Positions 12,321 through 24,352 of a stretch of DNA of 64,000 bases are shown here, one piece after another. Within the stretch, counting starts at the first letter, position 1; each line of letters begins with the position of its first letter. The stretch covers positions 53,096,001 to 53,160,000 of the forward strand of contig NC_077240.1 in assembly GCF_947179165.1 (NCBI RefSeq). The letters run 5' to 3'. Position numbers and translations under genes: made by a program. This DNA comes from Solanum dulcamara (taxonomy: Eukaryota > Streptophyta > Magnoliopsida > Solanales > Solanaceae). A model generated the notes under the pieces. It was not told the DNA's origin. It searched no databases and worked only from the letters and a program-made list of their open reading frames with translations.

Positions 12321-13100
12321 ATATATACCTAGCATGATAGATGATGTGTTTGTAACACCGCGTCCCCGAGCGGGCCAGATACAGTATGTGATAGTGGTAT
12401 ACATGACTTTATTTTGTGAGGTGCAGGCACAATACCCTATTAAATGTTATACTTGGTTTCCTGCATCCCTGGTTCAATTATTATCTCAGTTATGTTGTGC
12501 TTATATACTCAGTACATATATCGTACTGACCTCCCTTTCTTCGGGGGGGGGGATGCATTTCATGCCCGCAGGTACAGATGTTCATTTTAGAGATTCGCCA
12601 GCTTAGGATTTTCGCTCAACTATGTTGGAAGTGCTTCACTGTTTCAGAGCCTAGCTTTTGAGTACTGCTCCTGCGATGTATATATTTGTTTATGCAGGGG
12701 TACGACAGGGGCCCTGTCCCGCCATATGTTGTCATTCCTATTCTTAGAGGTCTGTAGACATATGTGTGTTAGTTGTTTAGGAGTTTATTTTGGTTATGCC
12801 TATGCGATATGTTGTTAAAGCTATTATGTTATGGCAGCCTTATTGACTGGCTTTCCCTTTCATGACATGATGCAAATGAAAGAGGCCCCACGTGTATGAA
12901 TATTTTATCACCCACTGGGTTCATGTGTTTAGTTCCTATATCTAGGAGGCTATGTGAACATGGAAAAGTTTTAACCTATTGAGGTTTTTGTGAGTAGTAT
13001 CACGTTATACATAGTCTAATGTGCTGTAGTCGACAGTTACGTAAATGGGGGTCCATGTCGGACCCCAGTTGCGGCCCACGGGGTTGGGTCGTGACAGAAG

Positions 13101-13112
13101 TGGTATCAGAGC
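13101..13112 (+). other. Primer-binding site of element G
   Basis: TGGTATCAGAGC, complementary to the 3' end of initiator-Met tRNA, lies four bases (GAAG) after the 5' LTR. Confidence 0.93.
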
Positions 13113-13998
13113 AGTTCATCCTTAGAGTTTCTACAGACCATGTCTAGTAGAGTCTTGTCTATCGGTATGTTGTGCACCACATCTATAGACAAGAGGCTAC
13201 AGGACATTTAGGATATTACCTTTCTTTTATATCTACGATCGTGTGATATAGCCTAGTCATAGGGAATGAAATTCCTCATACTAACTTGTGATTTCAGCAG
13301 AAGGACAACATCGATAGAAGAAGGTTACTGACGATATTGGAAGTTTCACAGCACGCAGTAAGCAAGCCACGAATAATAGGTGCCAGGTAAGGTATTGAAT
13401 TACGATTGACATGTAAAGTTGAAAATTGAAAGGAAAAGTAGATGGAAAGTCTAAATAGGTGCAGTTCGAGTTGGACATACGAGGTAAGTCCATCAGTTTA
13501 TAATATTGTTGATAATTGGCGCCCTGTGAGGCTGCGATATGACGTGATATGATACGTATATATGTATCTTTATGCTTATTTCCCCTGTGAGGCATTGTTG
13601 GCATTTTCTGCGTGCAGGTATTGAGATAGTAAGAAATACAGAGAAAACTCTGCCCAAATCTTCCTTGAAATAAAAGGAAAATGATTTAGGAAAGACTGGT
13701 AGTTCTGGATAGAACAATATATTAAGGATAAGATTAACTAAGAAGGGTAAGTAACCCATAGTAAGAATCATGAAAAAGGTTAAGAAGTGTTATACTATAG
13801 GGTAGAATACGAACAGGATATGATGTGAATATAATGAGGATAGTTATGAAAATAAGTAAAGCCTTGTGAGGAAGTGGCTAAATATAGGATGTGGTCCGTG
13901 TAATAAGAATATAAGGGTAACTTGGGTGGTGCAGCTTGGCCTACTGGATCAGCTGTTGGGTCATCATCTTCTTCATTAGCTATGCACCCCACGGGGCA

Positions 13999-14104
13999 GG
14001 ATGCAATCATACCAACACTAACGCACCGGATCCCATCAGAACTCCAAAGTTAAGCATGTTTGGGCGAGAGTGATACTAGGATGGGTAATCTCCTGGGAAG
14101 CCCT
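13999..14104 (+). pseudogene. 5S rRNA-derived segment in element G (sense)
   Basis: About 106 bases align by eye with nearly the whole plant 5S rRNA. The start is GGATGCAATCATACC, the centre has GCACCGGATCCCATCAGAAC then AAGTTAAGC, and the promoter-box region has TGGGCGAGAG and AGGATGGGTAATCTCCTGGG. The last ~15 bases of 5S are replaced by a CCCTATGCGGCTG module also found elsewhere in these internal regions. Compared with the usual rRNA there are several substitutions, including GTGACC to GTAATC in the internal control region, so transcription by Pol III is doubtful. The surrounding ~500 bp is shared with A, so the 5S was already there before the two copies moved. Confidence 0.9.
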
Positions 14105-14568
14105 ATGCGGCTGTGACATGAGATGATATGGATGTATGTATACATTGGCCTTGCATGGTATTGTGGTATAAAGAAGTATTGTGGATATGTGATTCCACCG
14201 TGAAAGATGATAAGACCCGTTGGGATAGGGGATATAGCTTTGCAAAAGAATTGATGCAACCTACAAATGAAGGTATGCCAAGAGTAAAACTAGGTGATTA
14301 CTTGATAAAAGAAGTCGGTAGTAGCCATGTAACTTCCATACTCGAATACATTAAAGGAAGGTATAAGATAGTTTGAAGCAAAACCTTTCAGGTACAATCA
14401 GTACTAAGGACAAAAGCTATAGTGGAGCCTTAACATTAGATGAAGGAAGTAAGGAATGATATAGGTTTACGTGCAGACTAGTATGGCGATGCTAAGGCAT
14501 CTTAAGCTACTTTAAGCTCCTATACATGTTCATGTAAAGGGTGCAATATGATGTGTGGTAAGAGAACT

Positions 14569-14640
14569 GGAAAAAAAGAAATGAAAAAGAAATATCACTT
14601 GTTCCCTATACCTACAGGTAATCCTAACCTTTGGACTCTG
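14569..14640 (+). pseudogene. Residual chromodomain tail in G
   Basis: The frame reads about EMKKKYHLFPIPTGNP, matching the C-terminal end of the chromodomain in H (EEMKNKYLYLLPMSTGN). The integrase and the rest of the chromodomain are absent. Confidence 0.65.
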
Positions 14641-14751
14641 ATATTGATTACTCGATGAAAGTATATAAGGAAACGGGATAGAGGACCTCTCCATATAATT
14701 GGTATAAGGTCCGGAGGAAGGTTTTGGTTTACATTCGAGGACGAATGTTCT

Positions 14752-14765
14752 AAAGGGGGGAAGGA
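14752..14765 (+). other. Polypurine tract of element G
   Basis: AAAGGGGGGAAGGA lies directly before the 3' LTR start TGTTATACC. Confidence 0.92.
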
Positions 14766-15263
14766 TGTTATACCCCGTACCTTTAAGCTTTGGAACATCT
14801 TCTTAAGCTTCTTGAAAGATGTCCCGTGACCCAGATTATCTATAACATGATTAAATAACTCTAAGGAAGGGAGGACGTGATGCCCCTTAAGAGTGAAGGT
14901 TGGAAATAGGTCTATAAGGATTTAAAACAAATTGGAGGCCAAAATAACAAATCGTAGGACTCGACTTACTTACATAAGCTACCAACTTGGACGACTTACA
15001 TAACTAATCCACTGGAGTACATGTTGAGCTTACGTAGCAAGGATTACATGGGATCCTAAAGTAAGAAGAGATTACGAACCCACAGGAGAGGCGGAAGGAG
15101 GCATAGCACCTACTCGGAAGCAAGCAGGTGATGCACCTACTTTGACTAAGTAGGTGACACACCTACTTGGACCAAGTAGGTGACACACCTACTTGAGGTG
15201 GGTCCCACACTGCCACATGGCAGCCTTGGAGGCTAGGTATGGATTCGTGGCCCAATAAGGGCT

Positions 15264-15323
15264 TGACACGTGTCACCCTTAGGGGCTGACACGTTGCACT
15301 TCCTAAGGAACCATATATATGTA
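15264..15323 (+). promoter_or_regulatory. U3 promoter-like block, 3' LTR of G
   Basis: TGACACGTGTCA (15264-15275) and a TATA-like CATATATATG at about 15312 match the 5' copy. The second G-box has lost its core. Confidence 0.5.
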
Positions 15324-17394
15324 TGCTAATGACTCTTAAGTCATTATTTATCCAAAATCAGCCCAAAACATGGAGAGAAAAATGTGGAGAAGAAGAAGGG
15401 AAGGAGGCAGCCATGGTTTAGAAGAATTAAAGGTGAGTTCTTCACTATTCCTCCGTCAATTAATTATCTACGGTGTTCCTCAATTACGTGAGGTGTATAT
15501 ATGTATATTACGATACCTACAGAACCATATTTTCAGTTCTTCACTTGGAAAACTAAGAGAAACTTAAAGAGAAAATGCTAGGGAATAGACCCATTTTTGG
15601 AGGGGACAATTGTTAGTAATATTGGTATAACGTCTTGTGTATAGCTTAGTTTCGGGTGATTAAATATGTTTTGGAAAGGTATTTCATAGTTCTATAACTT
15701 TTATTTAGACTTTCAAATCCATTTTTGCTTTTAGCTTCGCGAAAAAGGGTGATGAAGTGTAGATGAGGTACTGCCCAGATTTAGTTTTGGAAATCCTGCA
15801 CGGACAGCTGTGAGTATTTTGGTCATATATTTTTGTACAAAATTGCTATAGGGGTAATTCAAAATGTTTTGCGACCTTGATACACATTTCTATAAATTTC
15901 ACTGAGGTCACAAATCTTGTTTCCTTCAGTTACCCCTTTGAAACTAAGCGACAATACAAGACAGTAGGCTGTCCAAAATTCACGTTTTGATAGGTTTGGC
16001 GAGTTTTGGCCAATTTTGGGAAAGGTAAGGTTTTTACTTTCAATTTGAAGTTTATGGTCTTTTTATATGGTCTATTACACCCCTTGTATGCTACTGGAAG
16101 TTTAAGAATGTCGTAGAAATGCTCGACGTTCCAAATAAACTAAATTGGAATCGCTATAGTTAAATTATCGTCGAAGGACAGTGTTGTTCGTGTGAGGTGC
16201 TGCTGCAGGGGTGTGATGTGTTGTTTTAGGGCCTAAATATGTTCTAATATGGGTTTGGGTGCTTCTGGTTGAATCGACACGAACCCTCGTTGCGTATAAT
16301 GAAAGGCGTTACAAAATAAAGGCTAGACGCCCTATTGTGCTACTGTATTTTTGAATAAGTCGTTTGGAGTTTATGTTGTATATTGTTGGTGTGAATTGCT
16401 GCAGTTTGTTGTTGTTGGTTGGATGTAGGTCTTAGGGACCTAATTGGAAGTTTGGATAGGGCACATTATAGGGGAGGTGCTGCCCAATGTTCGTCGACGC
16501 CTTAGCGAATAACAGAACTAGTCGGGGAAACGACTAAGGAAATAAATTTCATTAATACTAAGATGTAACCTAGGGTGCTGGAAAGTAAAAGGGGTTGATA
16601 TTCATACTACTTTCATGTTGAATAGGTTCAAAGGACGGCGAGGGAAGCAGGATAAGGAATAATTCAGACAAGGTATGTGAAGCTTTCTTTTGGCATGTTT
16701 TCGGCATAAGTATGTAAAGCTTATCTTCTTTTCTTTTGGCATGTCTTAGTCTTAAGTGAATTGTGTATGTAATGTGAGAATAATTCCATTCATAGAACCC
16801 CAAGTATGGTTTATCAATCTTATTTACTTCTAGATATTAGAACTCCTGCGATAGTTGAGTTATGGACTTGTAAGTCTTCTATATGCTGAAAAGTAGTGTA
16901 TGTAAAGCTATTCCTCCTTATTTTGGCATGTATTACATATAAGTTATGAATGGTTTATACATATGAAACATGGAAATAACTCCATTCATGAAGTTTCGAG
17001 TATAATTTATAATTCGTATCCACTTCGTGATGGTAGAACTCCTGTAATAGTTGAGTTATTGTCGTTTAAGGCTTCTATATGATAAAATGTAATATATGTA
17101 GAGCCTATCGCTTCTTTCTTATGGGAAGTCTTAATGTAAATGAAATAAGATATGATTTGAGTATAGAGGTAGTTCCAGTTGTAAGTTCCGAGTATAACTC
17201 GTGACTCGAGTTCACTCCTAAATGCTAAGGGCTTTAAAGTAGTTAAACTACGACCCTCGAGCCTTCTATAGACTGAATAGTGATTGGATGTGTTACCTCC
17301 TAAACCTGGGGGTTCTTGGGCATACTTTACGATAATGGTTGAGGGATATTTGATATGTTACAGAGTTTTGCGTGCACGTATATGCATTATGATA

Positions 17395-17580
17395 TATATA
17401 TGGATCGGGCCGGATGTACCTCGGCATATTTTGCTATGTAAGGATCGGGTCGTACGTTCCACGACAGATTATGCATTATACGGATCGGGCTGTCATTGCT
17501 CGGCATTATTATATGATACATGGATTGGGCCGTCTTTCCTCGGCATGTAATTTCTATATACAGGGATTGGGCTGTACATC
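17395..17580 (+). repeat. Tandem repeat zone in the 3' LTR of G
   Basis: GGATCGGGC...CTCGGCAT units correspond to 12120-12320, with several units altered (for example CTGTCATTGCTCGGC). Confidence 0.7.
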
Positions 17581-18376
17581 CCACAGTGTTAATGGCATAT
17601 ATATACCTAGCATGATACATGATGTGTTTGTAACACCGAGTCCCCGAGCGGGCCAGATACGGTATGTGATAGTGGTATACATGACTTTATTTTGTGAGGT
17701 GCAGGCACAATACCCTATTAAATGTTATACTTGGTTTCCTGCATCCCTGATTCAATTATTATCTTAGTTATGTTGTGCTTATATACTCAGTACATATATC
17801 GTACTGACCCCCCTTTCTTCGGGGGGGCTGCATTTCATGCCCGTAGGTACAGATGTTCATTTCAGAGATTCACCAGCTTAGGATTTCCGCTCAACTATGT
17901 TGGAAGTGCTTCACTATTTCAGAGCCTAGCTTTTGAGTACTGCTCCTGCGATGTATATATTTGTTTATGCAGGGGTACGGCAGGGCCCTGTCCCGCCATA
18001 TGTTGTCGTTCCTATTCTTAGAGGTCTGTAAACATATGTGTGTGGGTTGTTTAGGAGTTTATTTCGATTATGCCTATGGGATATATTGTAAAAGCTATTA
18101 TGTTGTGGCAGCCTTATCGGCTGGCTTTCCCTTTCATGACATGATGCAAATGAAAGAGGCCACACGTGTATGGATATTTTATCACCCACTAGGTTCCTAT
18201 TTTTGGTTCCTTTATCTAGGAGGCTATGTAAACATGGAAAAGTTTTAACCCATTGAGGTTTTTGTGAGCAGTATCACGTTATACATAGTCCAATTTGACT
18301 ATAGTTGACAGTTACATAAATAGGGGTCTATGTCGGACCCTAGTCGCGGCCCACGGGGTTGGGTCGTGACACCTGT

Positions 18377-19211
18377 GTTGCGTAATATTGAAGTGGTTTA
18401 ATTGTACATAGCTTCTGGTTGTTGTTGTTGATATGGCTGTACTAATCAGAGGTGTAATTGGAAGTTCGGATAGGGCGAGTTATAGGGAAGTTGATGCCCA
18501 ATTTCCGTTAACTTCTTAACTAACTAATAGACTAGTCGAGAAAAGAGAATAAGGAAATGATTCCTATGGATAATTGGTTGTAAATACAGAAGATGGAAAG
18601 TCGAGGGTTAATAATATTAGCATTACTTTCGTGTTAAATAGGTTCAGAAGGCGACGAAGCAAGCGTGAATACGATTAATCCATAAGAGGTATGTAAATCT
18701 ATCCTCCTTTTCTCTTAGCATATCTTAGCCATAAGTGGTTCGTATATGAAATGTAGGGATAATTCCATTCATAAAACTCCAAGTATGATTCATAATTCTT
18801 GTCCACTTCTTGATGTTAGAACTCGTGCAATAGTTGGGTTATTGCCTTTAAGTCTTCTTTATGATGAAAAGTAGTATACGTAAAGCCTATCTCTTCCTTC
18901 TATTGGAATATCCTAAATGTAAGTGAAGTGACATATGATATGAGTTTGGAGGTAATTCCATTTATAAGTTCCGGGTATAACTTGTGACTCATATTCACTT
19001 TTGAATGTTAAAGGTTTTAAAGTAGTTGAACTACTACCCTCAAGCCTTCTATATGTTGAGTAGTAATTAGATGCGTAAGCTCTTATTTCTAAGGGCTCTA
19101 TGATGATAAATGCCTCTGATTGCATAAGATGTGTAGCACTATCCTGATGCAAGTCTATAATTCCTGAGGCTCCAATTGATATGATCCTTAATGATATTTA
19201 GAGGGTACTTA
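18377..19211 (+). repeat. Element H: 3' LTR, second segment
   Basis: The H LTR resumes after G and is interrupted again at 19212 by E. It contains the ATAGGTTCAGAAGGCGACGA stretch and a GAGGTATGTAAA donor-like site near 18687 that align with 11350-11410 in G. The remaining part, including the inverted-repeat block, would lie beyond the right end of E outside the window. The TSD expected for E is ACTTA (19207-19211). Confidence 0.8.
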
Positions 19212-21270
19212 TGTCACGACCCAACCCCGTAGGCCGTGATTGAGGTCCGATATGAACCCCCGTAAACATGTCTATCAGTTGTGGCCAAGTCGAACTATAA
19301 ATAACATAATACCATGCAACAGAACCCTATTGGGTGATAATATTTTCATAAACCTATAGCCTTTTTCATTTGTATCACATCATAAAAGGGCACGCAAGCC
19401 AATAAGGCTACCTCACATAACAACATATATAGTACATCATATAGACCCAGTTGAACCAAACTAACATACACAACTCACATATACATATTTGCAGACCTCT
19501 AAAAATATTAACGACAGCATATGGTGGAATAGGGCCCCCGCCGTACCCCTGAATAACAGAACAATGATATACATTAGCGGCCAGTGCCAAAAACTAGGCT
19601 CCGAGAAATTGGAGCCTCTTCCAGCTAAACTGAATGGAATCTTAAGTTGACGGACTCCCAAAACCTGTATTTGTACCTATGAGCATGAAACGCAGCCCCC
19701 TGAGAGAAGGGGGTCAGTACAACATATGTACTGAGTATGTAAAACATAACATAACACAACAGGAAGTATCTCTGAAATAGAGAAGCAGGGGATAAAATAT
19801 CAAATCAGAAACCTGTACCTATATTCTGTGAATCATAAAAACATGCATGCCTAAATTATACCATATAGCCGGCCGTGTCAGGGATCTGGTGAATCATGTC
19901 TGTAGGACCATCATGGCTCGACGCCATCACAACCTTATTACAACACATCATCATATAAATACATACGTAACTTGACCCTCTAGTGAGGGGTGGTGGACAA
20001 TGTAGTGGAATTAAGCATGAATCTGATAACCGACCCGAGACTCAGAGAAGAAGTTTTACAGTATACACGAGTAGAGTAGTGAGTAACTATATGCAATTCA
20101 AATCATTATCAGAGACTCGACAAAATAAGAAAGTTAAGCTTTTGCTTGAGGACTCGAGTAGCAGTGTAGTCATCTCGAGTGTCCTCTAAATGCCATTATG
20201 GGCTATATCAATTGTAACCTCGAGGATCCTAAACATGTACCAATGTAAGGCCAAGTCGCTTATAGAATTAGAAACACTTATCATCAAATAGTCTTTAAGA
20301 CTTGGAGCCTGTACATTTGGTACCTCTTTAACATACAGAAGTTTCCAGGAAAATAGCTCAACTACTATAGGAGTTCAATCTTTAGAAGTAAATAAGATAT
20401 GCTTAAGAATGGAATCACCCCAGAACTAATATAATATTTAACTTACCACTAAGACATGCCAAAAAGAAAGAGAAGAAGCTCTATATAGTCTGTACTCTCC
20501 TTCAGGTGATCATCATATACATATTTCATACCCGACCCATCATGGGGATTGGTGAACAGCTATGGCATCATAATCTTATTTTCATACCAAGTATATATTA
20601 AGAGAAAGGAGAGGCAGCTTTCCACACACTACTTTTTAACACGTACAAGCCTTAACATGCAATACTCAATTCTTGCAGGAGTTTCAATACTAAGTAGTGG
20701 ACAGGGATTATGAGGCGTACTTAGAGTTCTGGGAATGGAATTATCTCCTCATTTCACATACAATTCACTTAAGGCTAAGATATGACAAAAGGAAAGAAAG
20801 ATAGCTTTACATACTTATGCCAAAAATATGCCAAGAGAAAGCTTCACATACCTCTTACGAGTTGCTATTTATCACGTTCGCCTCGTCGTCCTTTGAACCT
20901 ATTCAACACGAAAAAAATACGAATATCAACCATCCCTGACTTTTCATCTTCTCAAGTTGCACACGAGTATTCATAGAACTCATTTCCTCGCCCGTCTTCT
21001 CGACTAGTCCTTTAGCTAGTTAAGGAGTTAACGAAAATCGAGCAACACCTCCCCTATAAGATGCCCTATCCAAATTTCCAATTAGATCCCTAATCACTAA
21101 ATCCAACCAACAACAACAACCTGCAACTCATATACAAATTAAAACATGGCAACATTGCACAACATAAGCTCCAAACAACTTGCTGAAAATTATGATACCA
21201 AAATAGGGTTTCTAGCCTTTATTTCACAAAACCTTTAATTATACGAAACGAGGGGTCGTGTGGCTGCAAC
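19212..21270 (-). repeat. Element E: 3' LTR, first segment
   Basis: It starts TGTCACGACC and is cut at 21271 by C; it continues at 58165. The triple inverted-repeat block is at 19674-19733. A section at 20455-20560 resembles 27070-27200 in J. Joined to its second segment, this LTR is about 3.34 kb. Confidence 0.85.
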
Positions 21271-24200
21271 TATCATGACCCAACCTCGTAGGCCGTGACT
21301 GGGGTCCAACCTGGACCCCCCATATACATATCTATCAGTGGTGGTCACGTCGAATTATAAACATGCAATGAAAATAAATCAAGTGTAGTCAAACCGGACT
21401 ATAACAATATGACACGTACATGAGAACCCCCATGGGTCATAACATTTTGTATATCTGTAGCCTCTTTCATACGTATTATGACATGAAAGGGCACACAAGC
21501 TGATAAGGTTGCCATAACATAACAACACGTACAATATATCATATAGACTCAGCTGAATCAAACTGACATATAGAACCCACATATACATGGCTGCAGACAT
21601 TTAAGAATATTAATGACAACATATGGCGGTATAGGGCCCCCGCCATACCCCTGAATAAATAAAAAAAATTTATACATCGATGGTTAGTACCAAAAACTAG
21701 GCTCTGATACAATGGAGCCTCTTCCAGCTGAGCTGAGCGGAATCCTAAGCCGATGGACTCCCAAAACCTGTATTTGTACCTATGGGCATAAAACGCAGCC
21801 CTTCCCCCCCCCCCCCCCCCCCGAGAAAAGGGAGGTTAGTATGAAATATGTACTGAGTATATAAAACATAATACAATAGGACTGGAGGCATATCTGAAAT
21901 AGAGAACCAGTGGATAAAATATCAAATCAGAAAACTATACCTGGGAAAGTAAAATCATGCACGCTCAAATTTTTAATACAGCCGGACCTATCAGGGATTT
22001 GGTGAATCATATATGTAGAACAATCACCTCCTTATTACAACAGATCATCACATCATCACATATATATATACGTATCCTGCCCTCTAGTGAGGGCGCGATG
22101 AACAATTCAGTGGAATTAAGCTTAAATCTGATAACCGGCCCAGGACTCGGAGAAAAAATATTACAATATACACGAGTAGAGTAGTGAGAAACAAAATACA
22201 GTTTAAATCATTATCTAAGACTCAATGAAGTCATCAAGCGAACCATCACTTGGAGATCAGGGTAGGAAGTATCTGACGTGTACCCTCTAAATGTCACTAA
22301 GGAATAAGTAAAAAGGAGTTTTGGAACTCTTAGACATATACCAGTGTGAAATATCTTATAGCAGTCTGAGCATTGGTTATCTCAGAGCCTTTCTCTTTTA
22401 AAAGAAGAGTTTTGTCTAATCAATCACTATACAGTCACATAGAAGACGAGAGGAATAGGAGTTTATCTACTTTAAGAGTCTTAACATCCAGAAGTGATCA
22501 AGAGTCCTGAAGTATATTCAGGACCTAAGAATGAAGTTGCACCAAAGCTTACACCATCCATAGTCTACATCTAAGACATGCCAAAAGAAAGAAGAGATAG
22601 TTTCACATACTTATTCCAAAAACATGCCAAGAGAAAGCTTCACATACCTCGTATGGACTTCTCTTAATCACGTCCACATCGTCGTCCTCCAAACCTATTT
22701 AACATGGAAATAATATGAATATCAACCACTCTTGACTTTACATCACCTTAAGTTGCACTTTAGTATTCATGGAACCTATTTCCTTGTTTGTCTCCTCGAC
22801 TAGTTCTTTAATTAGTTAAGGCGTTAACGAAAATTGGGCAGCATCTCCCCTATAATGTGCCCTATACAAATTTCCAATTACACTTCTAATACCTACAGCC
22901 AACCAACAACAATAACCTGCATCATATGTTTAAGCAATTCATACGAACAATATAAAACATAAACTCTAAACGACTCGCTCGAAACTACAATACCAAAATG
23001 GGGTTTCTAGACTTTATTTCACAACGCCTTTAATTATATGAAAAGAGGGGTCGCGTGGCTTCAACCAGAAGCACCCATACCCCTTTTAGAACAAATTTAG
23101 GCCCTGCAACAAACACCCACACACCTGAAGCATCACACCACAAGAACAATACTTTACTTCGATAACAATTCAACTATAATGACTATAATTTGGATTGTCT
23201 CCAACGTCAAGTATTCCTATAGCATTTTTACGTTTACAGCCACACACAAGTCATATAATAAACTATAAAAACACCATAAAGTCCAAATTTAGAGGAGAAA
23301 TCTTACCTTACCCGAAATTGGCCAAAACTGCCAAATTACAACTCGGAACTTCTCCAAACGTGCTGAAACGAAGTGGACTATTTGTGCCACTTCTCCACTC
23401 CCCCAAATTAAAATTTTATGTTATTAAACATCGTTATGTAGCCATGGGATACCTTAAATAATTAATTCATGGAACTAAATCAAGCCTTACCCCTTATCTT
23501 ACTCAAACCCGTAGCTCACTCTTCTTGCTCCTAAAGTTTTTCTTTCAACTTTCTGTTATGTTTTCCAAGTGTTAAGCTGAAGAAATGATTCCTTAGGCAT
23601 CATAATATACTTATAAACATCTCCACATGCTTGGGGAACACCGTAGATAATTAATTTGCGGAGAAAAATTGGAACTTACCTTAGTTGCTTGGCTGTCGTA
23701 GGTACTCTCTTCCTCTCACGTTTTCTCTCCTCTTTTGGACTTATTTTTATCTGAATAATGACTTAAGATTCATTAAATACATATATATATATATATATAT
23801 CACCTCAAGAGGTGACACATGTCATCCCCTAAGGGTGACACGTGTCCAGCCCCCATTGGGACACAGATCCATGTCTTGTCTCCTAGGCTGCCATATGTCC
23901 TTGTGGGGATCACCCCCAAGAAGGTGGGTCACCTACTTGACCCAAAGAATTTGGGTCACCTGCTGCCATGTGTCACTTCCCTAGGCTGCCATATGGCACC
24001 TCTTCTTGCTGCCACGTGTCATCTTTTCCTCTTCCCCGTGGGTTCGTAATCTCGTCTTATTTTAAGAGCCTATGTAATCCATGATACGTAAGCTTGGTAT
24101 GTCTTTAATTAAATCAAGTGTATAATACTTCTAAATTAGTTGCTTACGTAGGTAAATCAAGTCCTACGATTCATTTTTTGGCCTCCAACTTATTCCGGAT

Positions 24201-24352
24201 TCTCACGACTCTATTTCCAACCTTCCCTCTCATGGGGTATCGCATTCTTCTTTCCTTAGAGTTGTTTGATGTGTGTGGATAGTGGGGGTATCATGGACAC
24301 CTTTAAGAAGACTAGGAACATGTTTCAAGGTTCAAAAGTGCGGAGTGTAACA
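21271..24352 (-). repeat. Element C: 3' LTR
   Basis: This 3082-bp LTR begins TATCATGACC and ends GAGTGTAACA. A run of 19 C at 21804-21822 lies inside the inverted-repeat block (21777-21854). The TATA-like run (TA)n is at 23777-23800 and G-box-like sites, several reading CACATG, are at 23810-24030. It is clearly more diverged from its partner than the LTR pairs of A or B. Confidence 0.87.

Larger units (their letters stand above)
9527..13096 (+). repeat. Element G: 5' LTR
   Basis: It begins TGTTATACC and ends GGGTCGTGACA. The palindrome TGACACGTGTCA is at 9999-10010, a second CACGTG is near 10025, and a TATA-like stretch is at 10048-10058. Donor-like GTGAGT (near 10169), GTAAGG (near 10758) and GTATGT (near 11407) follow. 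A CGGATCGGG/CCTCGGCAT tandem zone covers 12120-12320. The triple inverted-repeat block is at 12509-12571, with a run of 10 G at 12543-12552. A 65-codon frame at 10105-10302 recurs at 15370 in the 3' LTR, as LTR identity requires; it is not evidence of coding. Confidence 0.92.
13097..14765 (+). mobile_element. Element G: reduced internal region
   Basis: Order of parts: PBS, conserved leader (13113-13260), a CCCTGTGAGGCTG module (13515-13625), unassigned sequence, a CCCC-ACGGGG inverted repeat, the 5S-derived segment (13999-14104), a second CCCTATGCGGCTG module, about 300 bp shared with A but unrecognised, and the block that precedes integrase in H and B (from about 14475). That block is joined straight to the tail of the chromodomain near 14570, so the integrase was lost in a deletion. 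An 82-codon frame at 14128-14376 has no recognisable product. Confidence 0.82.
9527..18371 (+). mobile_element. Element G: complete non-autonomous LTR retrotransposon
   Basis: An 8845-bp element has two LTRs of 3570 and 3606 bp, a PBS, a PPT and only 1669 bp of internal sequence. It interrupts the H 3' LTR. The flanks CTTGT (left) and CCTGT (right) are a TSD with one mismatch. The internal region has a 5S rRNA-derived segment and the end of a chromodomain but no enzyme, so it must have used proteins made elsewhere. Confidence 0.9.
14766..18371 (+). repeat. Element G: 3' LTR
   Basis: This 3606-bp copy of the 5' LTR has scattered substitutions. One visible difference is an extra unit of about 34 bp at 15140-15190 in the CACCTACTTGG/CCAAGTAGGTG inverted-repeat stretch of U3. 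The promoter palindrome TGACACGTGTCA is kept at 15264-15275, but the second box reads ACGTTG. The tandem zone is at 17395-17580 and the triple inverted-repeat block at 17788-17845. It ends GGGTCGTGACA. Confidence 0.92.

Noticed and set aside
13101..13112. tRNA gene fragments at the PBS sites
   Set aside because: Only 12 bases match the tRNA 3' end, at the fixed place next to LTRs; these are primer-binding sites, not genes.
13999..14104. Functional 5S rRNA gene, or a Cassandra TRIM element
   Set aside because: The 5S 3' end is missing, substitutions fall in the internal promoter, no T-run terminator was seen at the expected place, and no short Cassandra-type LTRs flank it. A very old Cassandra remnant cannot be fully excluded.
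14128..14376. 82-codon frame in the G internal region as a gene
   Set aside because: It starts at the end of the 5S-derived segment and shows no known motif. The related sequence in A does not keep a comparable frame as far as I can see.
23777..23800. The (TA)n run as an independent microsatellite of interest
   Set aside because: It is the expanded TATA-like stretch of the C 3' LTR; the partner LTR has a shorter version near 57595.
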